DNA of 64,000 bases. Origin: Candidatus Sphingobacterium stercorigallinarum (GTDB taxonomy: Bacteria > Bacteroidota > Bacteroidia > Sphingobacteriales > Sphingobacteriaceae). Numbering within the stretch: the first letter of the stretch is position 1; each line of letters starts with the position of its first letter. The position numbers and the translations under genes are program-made. Of the stretch, positions 7,875 to 17,138 are shown one piece after another. Under the pieces are notes generated by a model. That model was given only the letters and a program-made list of their open reading frames with translations. It was not told where the DNA came from and searched no databases. The stretch lies in contig DXCW01000173.1 in NCBI GenBank assembly GCA_019115805.1, positions 1-64,000 on the forward strand, read 5' to 3'.

Positions 7875-9602
7875 TTATTTACTGTTCGCAATCGTTTCAT
7901 AAATGATATCCTGAATCCTGCTGCGGACGTTTAGGTCGTATATTTTAGTGGAAACCTGCGGGTGTACGCGGTTAGATAGGAAAATGTAGATGAATTGATT
8001 CGCCGGATCAATCCAGATGCAGGTCCCCGTGTAACCCGTGTGCCCGTAAACTGACTCATTGGCCAATTTGGAAGGGTAGTCGGCTCCTGGTCGTGGGTTA
8101 TAGCGATCGAATCCTAGCCCACGGTGACTTGACTCGGACTGTCGAGAGGTAAAAAGATCGACCGTGTGCGGTTCAAAATACCGTACTCCTCCGTACGCTC
8201 CACGATTCAATAGCATTTGTCCGTAAATAGCTAAATCATTCGCAGAAGCGAATAACCCGGCATGTCCAGCGACTCCTCCAGCCATCGCCGCTCCCTCATC
8301 GTGAACAAACCCCTGAAGCAATTCCTTCCGGAACACCGTATCATTTTGTGTGGGCACGATACGGGTCTGGTCAAAACGTTTCCGTGGGAGGTATCCGGCG
8401 GTTTTCATGCCAATAGGACGATATAGGATTTCCTGTATAAACTCCTCCATGGGTTTGGCTGTTTCATGTTCCGCAACCTCCTTCATGACATACATGCTGA
8501 TGTCGGAGTACACATAGTTGCCAATGGGCTTGACGGGAGACCGTAGCATCTCAGGCCACATGACATCACGGTAGTAATGGTTGCGAAGAAACGCGTTCTG
8601 AGCGACCTGCACCTGATGACTTTCCGAGGATACATGCTGTAAATCACCGGGTTTTAAATGTCGATAGAAAGGAATAAAAGGAATGAATCCCGCTTCGTGT
8701 AGCAATACTGTCCGGAGCGTGATGTCGGCTTTGTTCGTTTGTTTGGCTTGCCATAAATAGTGTCCCATCGTGCTGTCCAGGTCGATGACCTGACGCTCCT
8801 GTAAATGCATAATAACCGGCGTTGTGCCCGCAATTTTGCTAATGGAAGCCAGGTCGTAAATATCGTCAATGCTATTGTGCTGCTTTTTCAGATAGGTGTG
8901 ATACCCGTATGCTTTTTCGAAAATCACTTGACCATCCTTTATCGCCATAACCATCATGCCGGGAGTAGCTTCCTGACGAATAGCATCTTCGGCAACTGCG
9001 TCTATTAAACGGGTCATGTTGTCCAGATCGAGCCCGGATTGCTCCTGCTGACTATATTGCAAGCGCGTCTGCTCTGTTTTGAGTGCGCCTTGGGTAATCG
9101 CCATGCCTCCAAAAATAGACATGGCCATTTGCTGTTGAGCATTTTGGTTGTTTTCGGGATGTCTGATCACACTTGCGAATCGACTCAGGTTTTGTGTGTT
9201 TAATCCGAGTTGTGTGTAGTCGCGATTTGATCCGAACAACGCTAGAATTACATCTTTGTTGTTCACAGCGGACTGCAAGGCCATGGCCATATGCTGTGGC
9301 GCTAAATGTGAAATATCACCGGCGATGATTAAGGTGTTGAAGTACTTGGTATGTTCGTCATACTGTTCGAATCCGAAGCATGCTACCTCTCCATAACGCT
9401 TCAGGTGCTGAATGAAGTCGGTATAACGAGATTCGTTATCCGTAATTACTGCAATTTTTCGCTCGTCAAGACGAGTAAAAGGAAGAATGTTCCCCTGGTT
9501 ATTTAGTAGCTCTGTGAGATTTGTTTGATTCTGCTTGTATTGCGTAAATCCCGTCATCACCAGGAGAAGGAATAGGAAAGTTAGGTTTATCGTTCTTATC
9601 AT
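7875..9602 (-). CDS. Serine hydrolase (beta-lactamase fold) with GH3-C-like leader domain
   Basis: Exported 575-aa protein with a signal peptide (cleavage near residue 20, GFTQ). Residues about 200-575 form a class C beta-lactamase/penicillin-binding-like domain: SISK at 253-256 (Ser253 nucleophile), a VYSD second motif and GHTG as the third. Residues about 28-185 look like the C-terminal (non-catalytic) domain of glycoside hydrolase family 3: NNQGNILPF at the start and FGGMAITQGAL near its end, but no GH3 barrel. In many Bacteroidota a complete GH3 and this hydrolase are one polypeptide; here only the C-domain part is attached. Substrate unknown; a muropeptide or D-amino-acid peptide is plausible. 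It is followed by the dipeptidase gene. Confidence 0.88.
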   Translation of the reverse strand: MIRTINLTFLFLLLVMTGFTQYKQNQTNLTELLNNQGNILPFTRLDERKIAVITDNESRYTDFIQHLKRYGEVACFGFEQYDEHTKYFNTLIIAGDISHLAPQHMAMALQSAVNNKDVILALFGSNRDYTQLGLNTQNLSRFASVIRHPENNQNAQQQMAMSIFGGMAITQGALKTEQTRLQYSQQEQSGLDLDNMTRLIDAVAEDAIRQEATPGMMVMAIKDGQVIFEKAYGYHTYLKKQHNSIDDIYDLASISKIAGTTPVIMHLQERQVIDLDSTMGHYLWQAKQTNKADITLRTVLLHEAGFIPFIPFYRHLKPGDLQHVSSESHQVQVAQNAFLRNHYYRDVMWPEMLRSPVKPIGNYVYSDISMYVMKEVAEHETAKPMEEFIQEILYRPIGMKTAGYLPRKRFDQTRIVPTQNDTVFRKELLQGFVHDEGAAMAGGVAGHAGLFASANDLAIYGQMLLNRGAYGGVRYFEPHTVDLFTSRQSESSHRGLGFDRYNPRPGADYPSKLANESVYGHTGYTGTCIWIDPANQFIYIFLSNRVHPQVSTKIYDLNVRSRIQDIIYETIANSK

Positions 9603-9675
9603 AATGGTCGTGTGATATCACTCAAATGTAACAAAAAACGCAGAAACCTGCAGTAGCCGGTTCTATATAATGTTG

Positions 9676-9683
9676 TATATTTG
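9676..9683 (+). promoter_or_regulatory. -7 promoter box of xseA
   Basis: TATATTTG, followed by GGTT and then the ATG at 9688. The whole TATATTTGGGTTATG block is identical to the one in front of pfkA. Transcription would begin at about the start codon, giving a leaderless or nearly leaderless message. No TTG at -33 spacing was found. Confidence 0.55.
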
Positions 9684-9687
9684 GGTT

Positions 9688-10959
9688 ATGCCTGAGCAGG
9701 TCGATGATAAAACGGTTTTTACACTGCTGGAAGTATCCAAAAGTATTCAGAAAACGATAGCGGATCGCTATCGCAGTAGTTATTGGGTAAAAGCGGAGAT
9801 GAATAAACTGAACCATTATAGTCACTCCGGACACTGTTTCCCCGAGCTCGTTGAAAAACGAGATGGCAAGATCTTAGCCGAGATGCGATCCACGTTGTGG
9901 AAAACAGATTTCCAGCGAATCAATCAGCGTTTTATTGATGTGTTGGGAGAACCGTTGAGCGAGGGGATCCGTATCTTATTTCAAGCCCAAATTCAATTCG
10001 ATCCACTGTATGGCATGAGCTTGCGTATTCTGGATATTGATCCCGTTTACGCGTTAGGAGAACTCGAGCGAGAAAAGAAGGAGAGTATCGCAGCGTTACA
10101 ACGAGAGGGGATTTTTCAGGCGAATAAAAGACTAATGTTTCCCATGGTGCCCAAGCGAATCGCCATTATTTCGGTGGAGACCAGTAAAGGCTTGTCGGAT
10201 TTTTACCAGATTATTGATAAAAATCCTTTTGGTTATCGAATAGAAACAACCCTATATCCAGCTGTATTGCAAGGTGAACGCTCGATCGATGCCATAGTGG
10301 GACAGTTGAAGGTCATCGAGTCTCATAAGGAAAGGTTTGACGCCGTAGCGATCATCCGTGGTGGTGGTGGTGAGGTCGGTTTGACCTCATTCAACCATTA
10401 TCGCTTGGCCAGAGCTGTTGCGTTGTTCCCTATACCGGTACTCACTGGGATTGGTCACTCAACTAATGAAACCGTAACGGAAATGGTCGCTCACCTCAAT
10501 ACCATTACGCCAACTGAGCTAGCGGACAGTCTCCTGCAAAAATTTCACGCATTCTCCCTGCAAGTCGAACATGCCGAATCGGTACTGATTTCCGCAGCAC
10601 GAGCCCTTTTCTTGAAGGAAAACGATATACTGCAACAGTATACCGCACAAATCATTTGGCATGCGAAATCACATATGCTCCAGACCCGAACGCAGCTTGG
10701 TGCGCAGCAGCTTCAGTTAACCCGGATGGTACGACAGTTTTTAAAGAACGAAAAATCAAACTTAGGCCATTTGGAACGTATTGTTGCCATATCGGATCCG
10801 GTCCATGTGTTGCGCAGAGGATTTAGCATCGTGCGATATAAAGGGAAGTCGGTCCGTCAAGTACAGCAAGTAGAGGTGGACGAAGAGGTAACCATTCAAT
10901 TGGAAGACGGACTTATGTACAGCAAAGTGGTTAAAAAGATGAAAAAAGATGAACAATAA
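9688..10959 (+). CDS. xseA: Exodeoxyribonuclease VII large subunit
   Basis: Catalytic subunit of ExoVII, which degrades single-stranded DNA in repair. It is 423 aa from the ATG at 9688. An N-terminal OB-fold (about residues 8-110, with SSYWVKAEMNKL) precedes the nuclease core with AIISVETSKGLSDF, AIIRGGGGEVGLTSFNHYRLARAV and PVLTGIGHSTNETV. A long helical part and the C-terminal RRGFSIVRYKGK element follow. The frame also allows a start at 9670, but that codon lies upstream of and partly overlaps the -7 box, so 9688 is preferred. The end overlaps xseB by 11 nt. Confidence 0.95.
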   Translation: MPEQVDDKTVFTLLEVSKSIQKTIADRYRSSYWVKAEMNKLNHYSHSGHCFPELVEKRDGKILAEMRSTLWKTDFQRINQRFIDVLGEPLSEGIRILFQAQIQFDPLYGMSLRILDIDPVYALGELEREKKESIAALQREGIFQANKRLMFPMVPKRIAIISVETSKGLSDFYQIIDKNPFGYRIETTLYPAVLQGERSIDAIVGQLKVIESHKERFDAVAIIRGGGGEVGLTSFNHYRLARAVALFPIPVLTGIGHSTNETVTEMVAHLNTITPTELADSLLQKFHAFSLQVEHAESVLISAARALFLKENDILQQYTAQIIWHAKSHMLQTRTQLGAQQLQLTRMVRQFLKNEKSNLGHLERIVAISDPVHVLRRGFSIVRYKGKSVRQVQQVEVDEEVTIQLEDGLMYSKVVKKMKKDEQ

Positions 10960-11170
10960 AAAGACGTATAGCGATGCTTTCGACGAACTTCAGTCCATTG
11001 TGTCGGAAATAGAATCGGGAGACATCGCTGTAGATGAATTGACACAGCGGATTGCTAGAGCCTCTGAGTTGTTGCAGGTTTGTAAAACAAAATTGTCCGC
11101 ATCAGAAGAGGAGGTGGAGAAGTTATTGGCTCGCCTGGATCAGGATAATGAGCAAGAAGCAGAAGGATAA
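10949..11170 (+). CDS. xseB: Exodeoxyribonuclease VII small subunit
   Basis: Small helical subunit of ExoVII, 73 aa. The family motif YSDAFDELQSIVSEIESGDIAVDEL is followed by the second helix with LLQVCKTKLSASEEEV. It overlaps the end of xseA by 11 nt, which indicates translational coupling and fits the stoichiometric assembly of several XseB on one XseA. Confidence 0.95.
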   Translation: MNNKKTYSDAFDELQSIVSEIESGDIAVDELTQRIARASELLQVCKTKLSASEEEVEKLLARLDQDNEQEAEG

Positions 11171-11191
11171 GGAATGTTTTTCAAAATTCGT

Positions 11192-11199
11192 TAGTTTTG
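11192..11199 (+). promoter_or_regulatory. -7 promoter box of the di-haem peroxidase gene
   Basis: TAGTTTTG fits TAnnTTTG, 22 nt before the ATG at 11222. No -33 element at standard spacing. Confidence 0.4.
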
Positions 11200-11221
11200 A
11201 CGAGAAATAGGGAGATAATCT

Positions 11222-12349
11222 ATGAAAAGGTTGTGGTTAACAGGCGTAGTTTTAGGAATTGCCATCGTATTGACGGCATTCCTGGACGGCAACACCCACG
11301 TGGATTTACGCACGCTGTATAGTAAACCCGTTAACGAGTGGCCGGCTCCCGAAATAGATTCGGGAGTGAACTGGCAGGAGTTTAAATCACTTCCCAAACC
11401 CGATGCTACTAGCTATTTTTCGCTAATGGAACAACCTAAAGTGGTGTTGGGCAAAATGTTGTTTTTTGATCCGATTCTCTCCGGTTCCAACCAAATTTCC
11501 TGCAGCAGTTGTCATAATCCGCAGACCTCATGGGGTGATCATTTGACGGTTCCTGTGGGGAACGATCACTTAGTGGGGACACGCAATACTTTGTCGCTAT
11601 TGAATGTGCACGCTCGAGCATCCATGTTTTGGGATGGTCGAGCCACGAGTTTGGAGGAGCAGGCCTTAAGCCCGATTGCAGCGCACAACGAGATGGCGAT
11701 GGACTTGACGCAGTTGGTCCCTAAACTTAAGGCGATTCAGGGGTACCGGGAACTGTTTGCGGAGGCTTTTGGGGATACGGATTTTTCCATGCCGGAGATT
11801 ATGTCTGCGTTAGCGGCGTTTCAGCGGACCTTGACCAGCAGACGAAGTCGGTTCGATGAGTTTGTGGACGGGAAGCATAGCGTACTTAATGATGACGAGA
11901 TTGCCGGCCTTCATTTATTTCGGACCAAAGCGCGATGTATGAATTGCCACCACGGCCAATACTTTACGGACGAACAATTTCACAATATAGGATTGACCTA
12001 TTTTGAACGTAAATATCAAGATTTAGGACGATACGAAGTGACTGGAAATCCTGAAGATGTGGGGAAGTTTCGGACGCCTTCACTGAGAGATGTGATGAAT
12101 ACCAATCCGTGGATGCATAACGGGCTCTTCGACAACATCATTGGTGTTTTAAATATGTATAATAGTGGTATGGGTATGAATGACCCCAAAACAGCGGAAG
12201 AGCGCGCAAACCCGATGCATCCCCGTGTCGACCCGTTGATGAAGAAGCTCGATTTAAGTCGAAAGGAAATTCAGCAAGTAGCCGCGTTCTTAGAAGCGAT
12301 AACCGCCACCAAATATCGCATGGATCGTCCTGATAAACTACCTCGGTGA
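11222..12349 (+). CDS. Di-haem cytochrome c peroxidase (MauG/CcpA family)
   Basis: Periplasmic di-haem peroxidase, 375 aa. An N-terminal hydrophobic helix (about residues 5-21) serves as export signal or anchor. Two CxxCH haem c sites are visible: CSSCH at 94-98 and CMNCH at 239-243. Between them lie family segments LSLLNVHARASMFWDGRATSLEEQA and ALAAFQRTLTS. These enzymes reduce hydrogen peroxide with electrons from small cytochromes or act as MauG-like oxidases. The gene stands alone between xseB and uvrA; no cytochrome or biogenesis gene is adjacent, though DsbD-like proteins are encoded at 20428-22666. Confidence 0.92.
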   Translation: MKRLWLTGVVLGIAIVLTAFLDGNTHVDLRTLYSKPVNEWPAPEIDSGVNWQEFKSLPKPDATSYFSLMEQPKVVLGKMLFFDPILSGSNQISCSSCHNPQTSWGDHLTVPVGNDHLVGTRNTLSLLNVHARASMFWDGRATSLEEQALSPIAAHNEMAMDLTQLVPKLKAIQGYRELFAEAFGDTDFSMPEIMSALAAFQRTLTSRRSRFDEFVDGKHSVLNDDEIAGLHLFRTKARCMNCHHGQYFTDEQFHNIGLTYFERKYQDLGRYEVTGNPEDVGKFRTPSLRDVMNTNPWMHNGLFDNIIGVLNMYNSGMGMNDPKTAEERANPMHPRVDPLMKKLDLSRKEIQQVAAFLEAITATKYRMDRPDKLPR

Positions 12350-12417
12350 CAAATCTATAACAAATTCTGACAGGCGACTTTTTTGCTCCTCCGCCGATAA
12401 CTTTCAATAGATTTCCC

Positions 12418-12425
12418 TAACTTTG
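12418..12425 (+). promoter_or_regulatory. -7 promoter box of uvrA
   Basis: TAACTTTG fits TAnnTTTG and ends 6 nt before the ATG at 12432. The upstream in-frame candidates (TTG 12423, ATG 12426) overlap or touch the box, so they are unlikely start codons. Confidence 0.5.
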
Positions 12426-12431
12426 ATGGTT

Positions 12432-15236
12432 ATGCAAAAAAATGCAATTCATTCTGCAAAGACCCATGTGCAGATTAAAGGGGCGCGGGTAAATAACCTA
12501 AAAAGTATTGATGTCGACATTCCCAAGAATCAGTTGGTGGTGATTACCGGAATGTCGGGATCCGGTAAGTCGTCGCTGGCTTTTGACACATTATATGCAG
12601 AAGGGCAACGCCGGTATGTGGAGAGTTTGTCGTCCTATGCCAGACAATTTATGGGCCGGATGAACAAGCCCGATGTCGACTATATAAAAGGAATAGCCCC
12701 AGCTATTGCCATTGAGCAGAAAGTCATCTCTAGCAACCCCAGGTCTACGGTCGGTACGTCAACTGAAATCTACGATTATCTGAAATTACTTTACGCTAGA
12801 ATAGGGCGAACTTATAGTCCGGTCTCCGGAGATGAAGTAACAAAAGACACGGTTTCTTCTATTGTAGACCGCCTTCAACAGTTTCCGGAAGACACGATGG
12901 CGACAATTTATAGTCCGTTAATACCGGTGAACGACCGAAAGCTAAAAGAAGAGTTGTCCCTTCTGTTGCAAAAAGGTTTCGTTCGCGTATGGTTCGAGGA
13001 TGACATTCGCAAAATTGAGCAGCTTATCCAGGACGACTCAGTCGATAACATATCCCTAACTGAAGGTCAAGTGATGGTTGTTGTGGATCGGTTGCGTATC
13101 GATAGGGAAGAAGACACATGGAGTCGATTAGCAGACTCTATACAGACCGCCTATTTTGAGGGAAAGGGGACGTGTATGGTTGATGTCGCAGGTGAACAAC
13201 TGCATTTTTCCGATCGATTCGAATTGGATGGGATGAGTTTCGAGGAACCGAGTCCCAATTTCTTTAGTTTTAATAATCCGTATGGGGCGTGCCGTCGGTG
13301 TGAGGGTTATGGAAAGATTATTGGGATAGACCCAGATCTCGTTGTGCCGGATAAAAGTCGTTCCGTTTATGATGGGGCTATTGCGCCTTGGAGAGGAGAG
13401 AAAATGGGCGTCTGGTTAGATAAACTGGTTCGTCATGCTGTGAAGTTTGATTTTCCAATACACCGATCTTATGCGGAGCTGACTGCGGCGCAGCGGGAGC
13501 TGCTCTGGACAGGGAACTCTTATTTCAAAGGACTAAATGCTTTCTTCAAAGAGCTTGAAGAACAAACCTATAAAATACAGTATCGGGTGATGCTTTCCCG
13601 ATATAGGGGTAAAACAGTCTGTCCGGAATGCCAAGGAACGCGATTGCGCGAAGATGCTTCGTATGTAAAAATTCAAGGGTATTCCATCACGGACTTGGTC
13701 TTATTACCTATTGAGAAAGTGAGAAGCGTTTTCTCTACGTTAAAGCTCAGCTCCAGTGAGAACTTAATAGCCAAGCGACTGCTTGCCGAGATTCAGAATC
13801 GGCTACAGTTTCTTTCTGATGTTGGATTGAACTATTTAACGTTAAACCGACTCAGTAATTCGTTGTCGGGCGGCGAATCACAACGCATAAATTTAGCCAC
13901 GTCCTTGGGAAGTTCTTTGGTGGGATCGATTTACGTATTGGATGAACCCAGTATTGGACTACATCCTCGGGATACCCAACGATTGATCTCGGTTTTAAAA
14001 TCATTGCGTGATGCAGGCAATACGGTTATCGTAGTAGAGCATGAGCAAGAGATGATGGAGGCAGCCGATTATTTAATTGATATCGGGCCACAAGCCGGAA
14101 TAGAGGGAGGCGAACTTGTTTTCGCAGGCACTTTCCAGGAAATTCTCCAAGATGAGGCAAGCCTGACCGGGCAATATTTAACAGGGGCGCTATCCATTCC
14201 TCTGCCTACGACCCGGAGGAAATGGAATGAATCGATACGGGTATTAGGAGCACGAGAAAACAATTTAAAAGGTGTCGATGTAGAATTTCCACTGCATGTA
14301 TTTACCGTAGTAACCGGCGTTTCGGGGTCGGGGAAGACATCTTTGGTAAAGCGTATTTTGTATCCCGCCTTGCAGAAAGCAATCGGCTCATACTCAGGCG
14401 AACAAACGGGACAATACGACCAGCTGGAAGGCGCATTCTCGGAAATCGAGCAAGTGGAATTGGTTGATCAGAACCCGATTGGACGCTCCTCACGATCGAA
14501 TCCGGTCACCTACGTAAAGGCGTGGGACGAAGTTCGGGCACTATACGCTTCCTTACCTGCAGCCAAGGCAAATGGACTAAAGCCGTCCGCATTTTCTTTC
14601 AATGTTGACGGAGGGCGATGCGAAACATGTCAGGGCGAAGGGACCGTCAAGATCGAGATGCAATTCATGGCCGATATTATTTTGCCGTGTGAGGCTTGTG
14701 GTGGGAAGCGGTTTAAGCAACATGTATTGGATGTGAGTTATCAAGAGAGATCAGTCGCGGATATTTTGGAGCTGAGTGTGGATGAAGCCGTCATATTTTT
14801 TCAAGATCAGAGTAAAATATTGCAGAAGCTTTTGCCGTTACAAGAAGTGGGCTTAGGATACGTTAAGCTTGGTCAATCATCCAGTACACTTTCTGGAGGG
14901 GAAGCGCAACGGATCAAGTTGGCCTCTTTTTTAATTAAAGGGAATAATCAGAAAAAAACGCTTTTTATTTTCGATGAACCGACGACAGGTTTGCACTTTC
15001 ACGACATCAGCAAATTGTTAAAGGCATTTAATGCACTGATCGCGTTAGGTAATACGGTACTGGTAATCGAACATAATCTAGATATGATCAAGTCGGCCGA
15101 TTGGGTAATTGATATCGGTCCAGAAGGCGGTGATCAAGGAGGAAACATTGTTTGTTTAGGTACCCCTGAGGAGTTAGCCGCATGCGCGGAATCTTATACG
15201 GGTAAATTTCTTAAGAGGCATTTGAAAATAAAATAG
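12432..15236 (+). CDS. uvrA: Excinuclease ABC subunit A
   Basis: Damage-recognition ATPase of nucleotide excision repair, about 934 aa, full length. It has two ABC modules: Walker A GMSGSGKSSLAF near the N-terminus with signature LSGGESQRINLA, and GVSGSGKTSLVK with LSGGEAQRIKLA in the second half. Zinc-binding cysteines are present as CRRC...CPECQGTR in the first module and CETCQGEG...CEACGGKRF in the second, plus RSNPVTY. The frame opens at 12423, but the -7 box at 12418-12425 favours the ATG at 12432. Single-gene unit or co-transcribed with pafA 20 bp downstream. Confidence 0.96.
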   Translation: MQKNAIHSAKTHVQIKGARVNNLKSIDVDIPKNQLVVITGMSGSGKSSLAFDTLYAEGQRRYVESLSSYARQFMGRMNKPDVDYIKGIAPAIAIEQKVISSNPRSTVGTSTEIYDYLKLLYARIGRTYSPVSGDEVTKDTVSSIVDRLQQFPEDTMATIYSPLIPVNDRKLKEELSLLLQKGFVRVWFEDDIRKIEQLIQDDSVDNISLTEGQVMVVVDRLRIDREEDTWSRLADSIQTAYFEGKGTCMVDVAGEQLHFSDRFELDGMSFEEPSPNFFSFNNPYGACRRCEGYGKIIGIDPDLVVPDKSRSVYDGAIAPWRGEKMGVWLDKLVRHAVKFDFPIHRSYAELTAAQRELLWTGNSYFKGLNAFFKELEEQTYKIQYRVMLSRYRGKTVCPECQGTRLREDASYVKIQGYSITDLVLLPIEKVRSVFSTLKLSSSENLIAKRLLAEIQNRLQFLSDVGLNYLTLNRLSNSLSGGESQRINLATSLGSSLVGSIYVLDEPSIGLHPRDTQRLISVLKSLRDAGNTVIVVEHEQEMMEAADYLIDIGPQAGIEGGELVFAGTFQEILQDEASLTGQYLTGALSIPLPTTRRKWNESIRVLGARENNLKGVDVEFPLHVFTVVTGVSGSGKTSLVKRILYPALQKAIGSYSGEQTGQYDQLEGAFSEIEQVELVDQNPIGRSSRSNPVTYVKAWDEVRALYASLPAAKANGLKPSAFSFNVDGGRCETCQGEGTVKIEMQFMADIILPCEACGGKRFKQHVLDVSYQERSVADILELSVDEAVIFFQDQSKILQKLLPLQEVGLGYVKLGQSSSTLSGGEAQRIKLASFLIKGNNQKKTLFIFDEPTTGLHFHDISKLLKAFNALIALGNTVLVIEHNLDMIKSADWVIDIGPEGGDQGGNIVCLGTPEELAACAESYTGKFLKRHLKIK

Positions 15237-15256
15237 TAACATTTAAACCTAAACAT

Positions 15257-16900
15257 ATGACGAGTATTAAAAGAGTAAGCCTGTCTTTATTGTTGATCTG
15301 TATCTACTCGGTGCTGCTCGCACAAGTGGAACGACCCAAACTCGTAGTCGGTCTGATGGTGGATCAGATGCGGTGGGATTATTTGTACCGTTTTGCAGAC
15401 CGCTACGGTGAAGACGGGTTCAATCGGTTGTTGCGAGAAGGATTTTCTTGTGAGAACGCGATTATAGATTATGTTCCCACATTTACCGCGATCGGGCATA
15501 GTTCGGTTTACACGGGTAGTGTACCTTCGATCCACGGCATTGCTGGGAACGATTGGATTGAGCAGCAAACGGGAGTTAGCATGTACTGTACGCAGGATGA
15601 TGCGGTAGAAGGAGTGGGTACTAGTGAGCGAGAAGGGAAACAATCTCCTCGAAATCTGCTGGCCTCTACCGTCACGGATCAGTTGAAGCTGGCAACCAAC
15701 TTTAAATCGAAGGTAATCGGGGTGGCCATTAAAGACCGGGGAGGTATTCTACCTGCCGGGCATTTTGCCGATGCGGCGTATTGGTTTGAAGCCAATTCCG
15801 GGAATTGGATCAGCAGTACCTATTATATGGAAAATCTGCCGAAATGGGTTACTGATTTTAACGAGAGAAAGCTTGCCGACAAGTATCTAAAACAAGACTG
15901 GAACACCCTATACCCGATTGAAACCTATCACGCCAACAGTATTGAGGACGATAATGTTTATGAAGGAAAGTGGGCGGGAGAGGAGGCACCCGTTTTTCCG
16001 AGAAAGACGTCAGAATTAATGAAAGATGCCGGATATGAATTGATCAAATCCACTCCGTACGGAAACACGTTAACCCTCGACTTCGCCGAGCAGGCGATTG
16101 TGGAAGAAAATCTGGGGCAGAATCCGGATGAGGTGACTGATTTTTTGTGCGTGAGTTTGTCAGCTACGGATTATGTAGGTCATCGCTATTCCTTGTCATC
16201 AGTGGAGATTGAAGACGTGTATCTGCGTCTTGATCAAGATATTGCTAAGTTTTTAAATTACCTTGATGAAACGGTCGGGGAGGGGAACTATACGTTCTTT
16301 TTAACGGCTGATCACGCCGCGTCGTATAACTCGCGTTATTTTATGGACATGCGAGGAAATGGCGGATACTTTTTCTCCAGACAATTGTTACGGTCGATGA
16401 ACGAGGATTTGCAGCAGGAGTTTGGTGTAGAGGGGGTGATTATGAGTCTTTTGAATTACCAAGTGCATCTCAATTATGCGAAGATTAAAGAACACAAATT
16501 AGATGAATCAATCGTAAAGGCGCGCATCATCGATCGGTTGAAACAAGAAGATGGGGTGGCTTATGTGATCGATATGGAAAAGGGTTCGGATATGCTTATG
16601 CCGAATGTGATTAAAGAAAAGGTAATTAATGGATATCACCGCAAACGGAGTGGGGTCATTCAAATCTTGACCGAACCGCAATGGTACGACGGTACACCGC
16701 GATCTACCGGAACGACACATGGAACTTGGACACCTTATGATTCCCATATTCCCTTGGTATTTATGGGTTGGGGAATTCAGCATGGTCACTCCAATCGTTC
16801 GGTGCACATTACAGATATCGCGCCGACCATCTCCGCACTATTACACGTGATGGAGCCTAATGGATCAATAGGGAAGCCGATTGTAGAAGTACTTCATTAG
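15257..16900 (+). CDS. pafA: PafA-type phosphate-irrepressible alkaline phosphatase
   Basis: Exported alkaline phosphatase of the PafA group (547 aa) that hydrolyses phosphomonoesters whether or not phosphate is scarce. A signal peptide ends near SVLLAQ (residue 23). Active-site features known from Elizabethkingia PafA are all present at an offset of two: Asp36 in VDQMRWD, the Thr nucleophile at 77 in PTFTAIGH, Asn98 in GIAGNDW, and the Lys/Arg pair at 159/161 in IKDRGGILPAGH. Later metal ligands appear in LSATDYVGHRY and TADHAA. Located 20 bp after uvrA on the same strand. Confidence 0.92.
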   Translation: MTSIKRVSLSLLLICIYSVLLAQVERPKLVVGLMVDQMRWDYLYRFADRYGEDGFNRLLREGFSCENAIIDYVPTFTAIGHSSVYTGSVPSIHGIAGNDWIEQQTGVSMYCTQDDAVEGVGTSEREGKQSPRNLLASTVTDQLKLATNFKSKVIGVAIKDRGGILPAGHFADAAYWFEANSGNWISSTYYMENLPKWVTDFNERKLADKYLKQDWNTLYPIETYHANSIEDDNVYEGKWAGEEAPVFPRKTSELMKDAGYELIKSTPYGNTLTLDFAEQAIVEENLGQNPDEVTDFLCVSLSATDYVGHRYSLSSVEIEDVYLRLDQDIAKFLNYLDETVGEGNYTFFLTADHAASYNSRYFMDMRGNGGYFFSRQLLRSMNEDLQQEFGVEGVIMSLLNYQVHLNYAKIKEHKLDESIVKARIIDRLKQEDGVAYVIDMEKGSDMLMPNVIKEKVINGYHRKRSGVIQILTEPQWYDGTPRSTGTTHGTWTPYDSHIPLVFMGWGIQHGHSNRSVHITDIAPTISALLHVMEPNGSIGKPIVEVLH

Positions 16901-16979
16901 CAGCAGGCGCCTGTACCCGGGTGCTGGTCGTTAAATTTCGGGCAAAACAGCTAAGCAAGAGTCGGTCAGAAAAAAGTGG

Positions 16980-16987
16980 TATATTTG
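16980..16987 (+). promoter_or_regulatory. -7 promoter box upstream of the Rrf2 gene
   Basis: TATATTTG in the 238-bp gap after pafA, 151 nt before the Rrf2 start codon. If used, it gives a long leader of roughly 145 nt, unlike the short leaders of many neighbours. I found no recognised riboswitch in that leader. Confidence 0.4.
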
Positions 16988-17138
16988 CCCATAGACTTTC
17001 TGGGATAAATCGTTTACGGCTTAAGATAACGCTTAGTAAGGACTTATTCGAAGCATTTGGCTGGATATTAGGTTTGCTCCAGAAAGGATGATTAAATACG
17101 TCGAGGGTTAATAAGCGCTTGCGCTCAGCAGTTTACAT

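Noticed and set aside
12432-15236. Second, divergent UvrA paralogue (UvrA2 type)
   Set aside because: Length, zinc cysteines and both ABC modules are those of the main UvrA in Bacteroidota.
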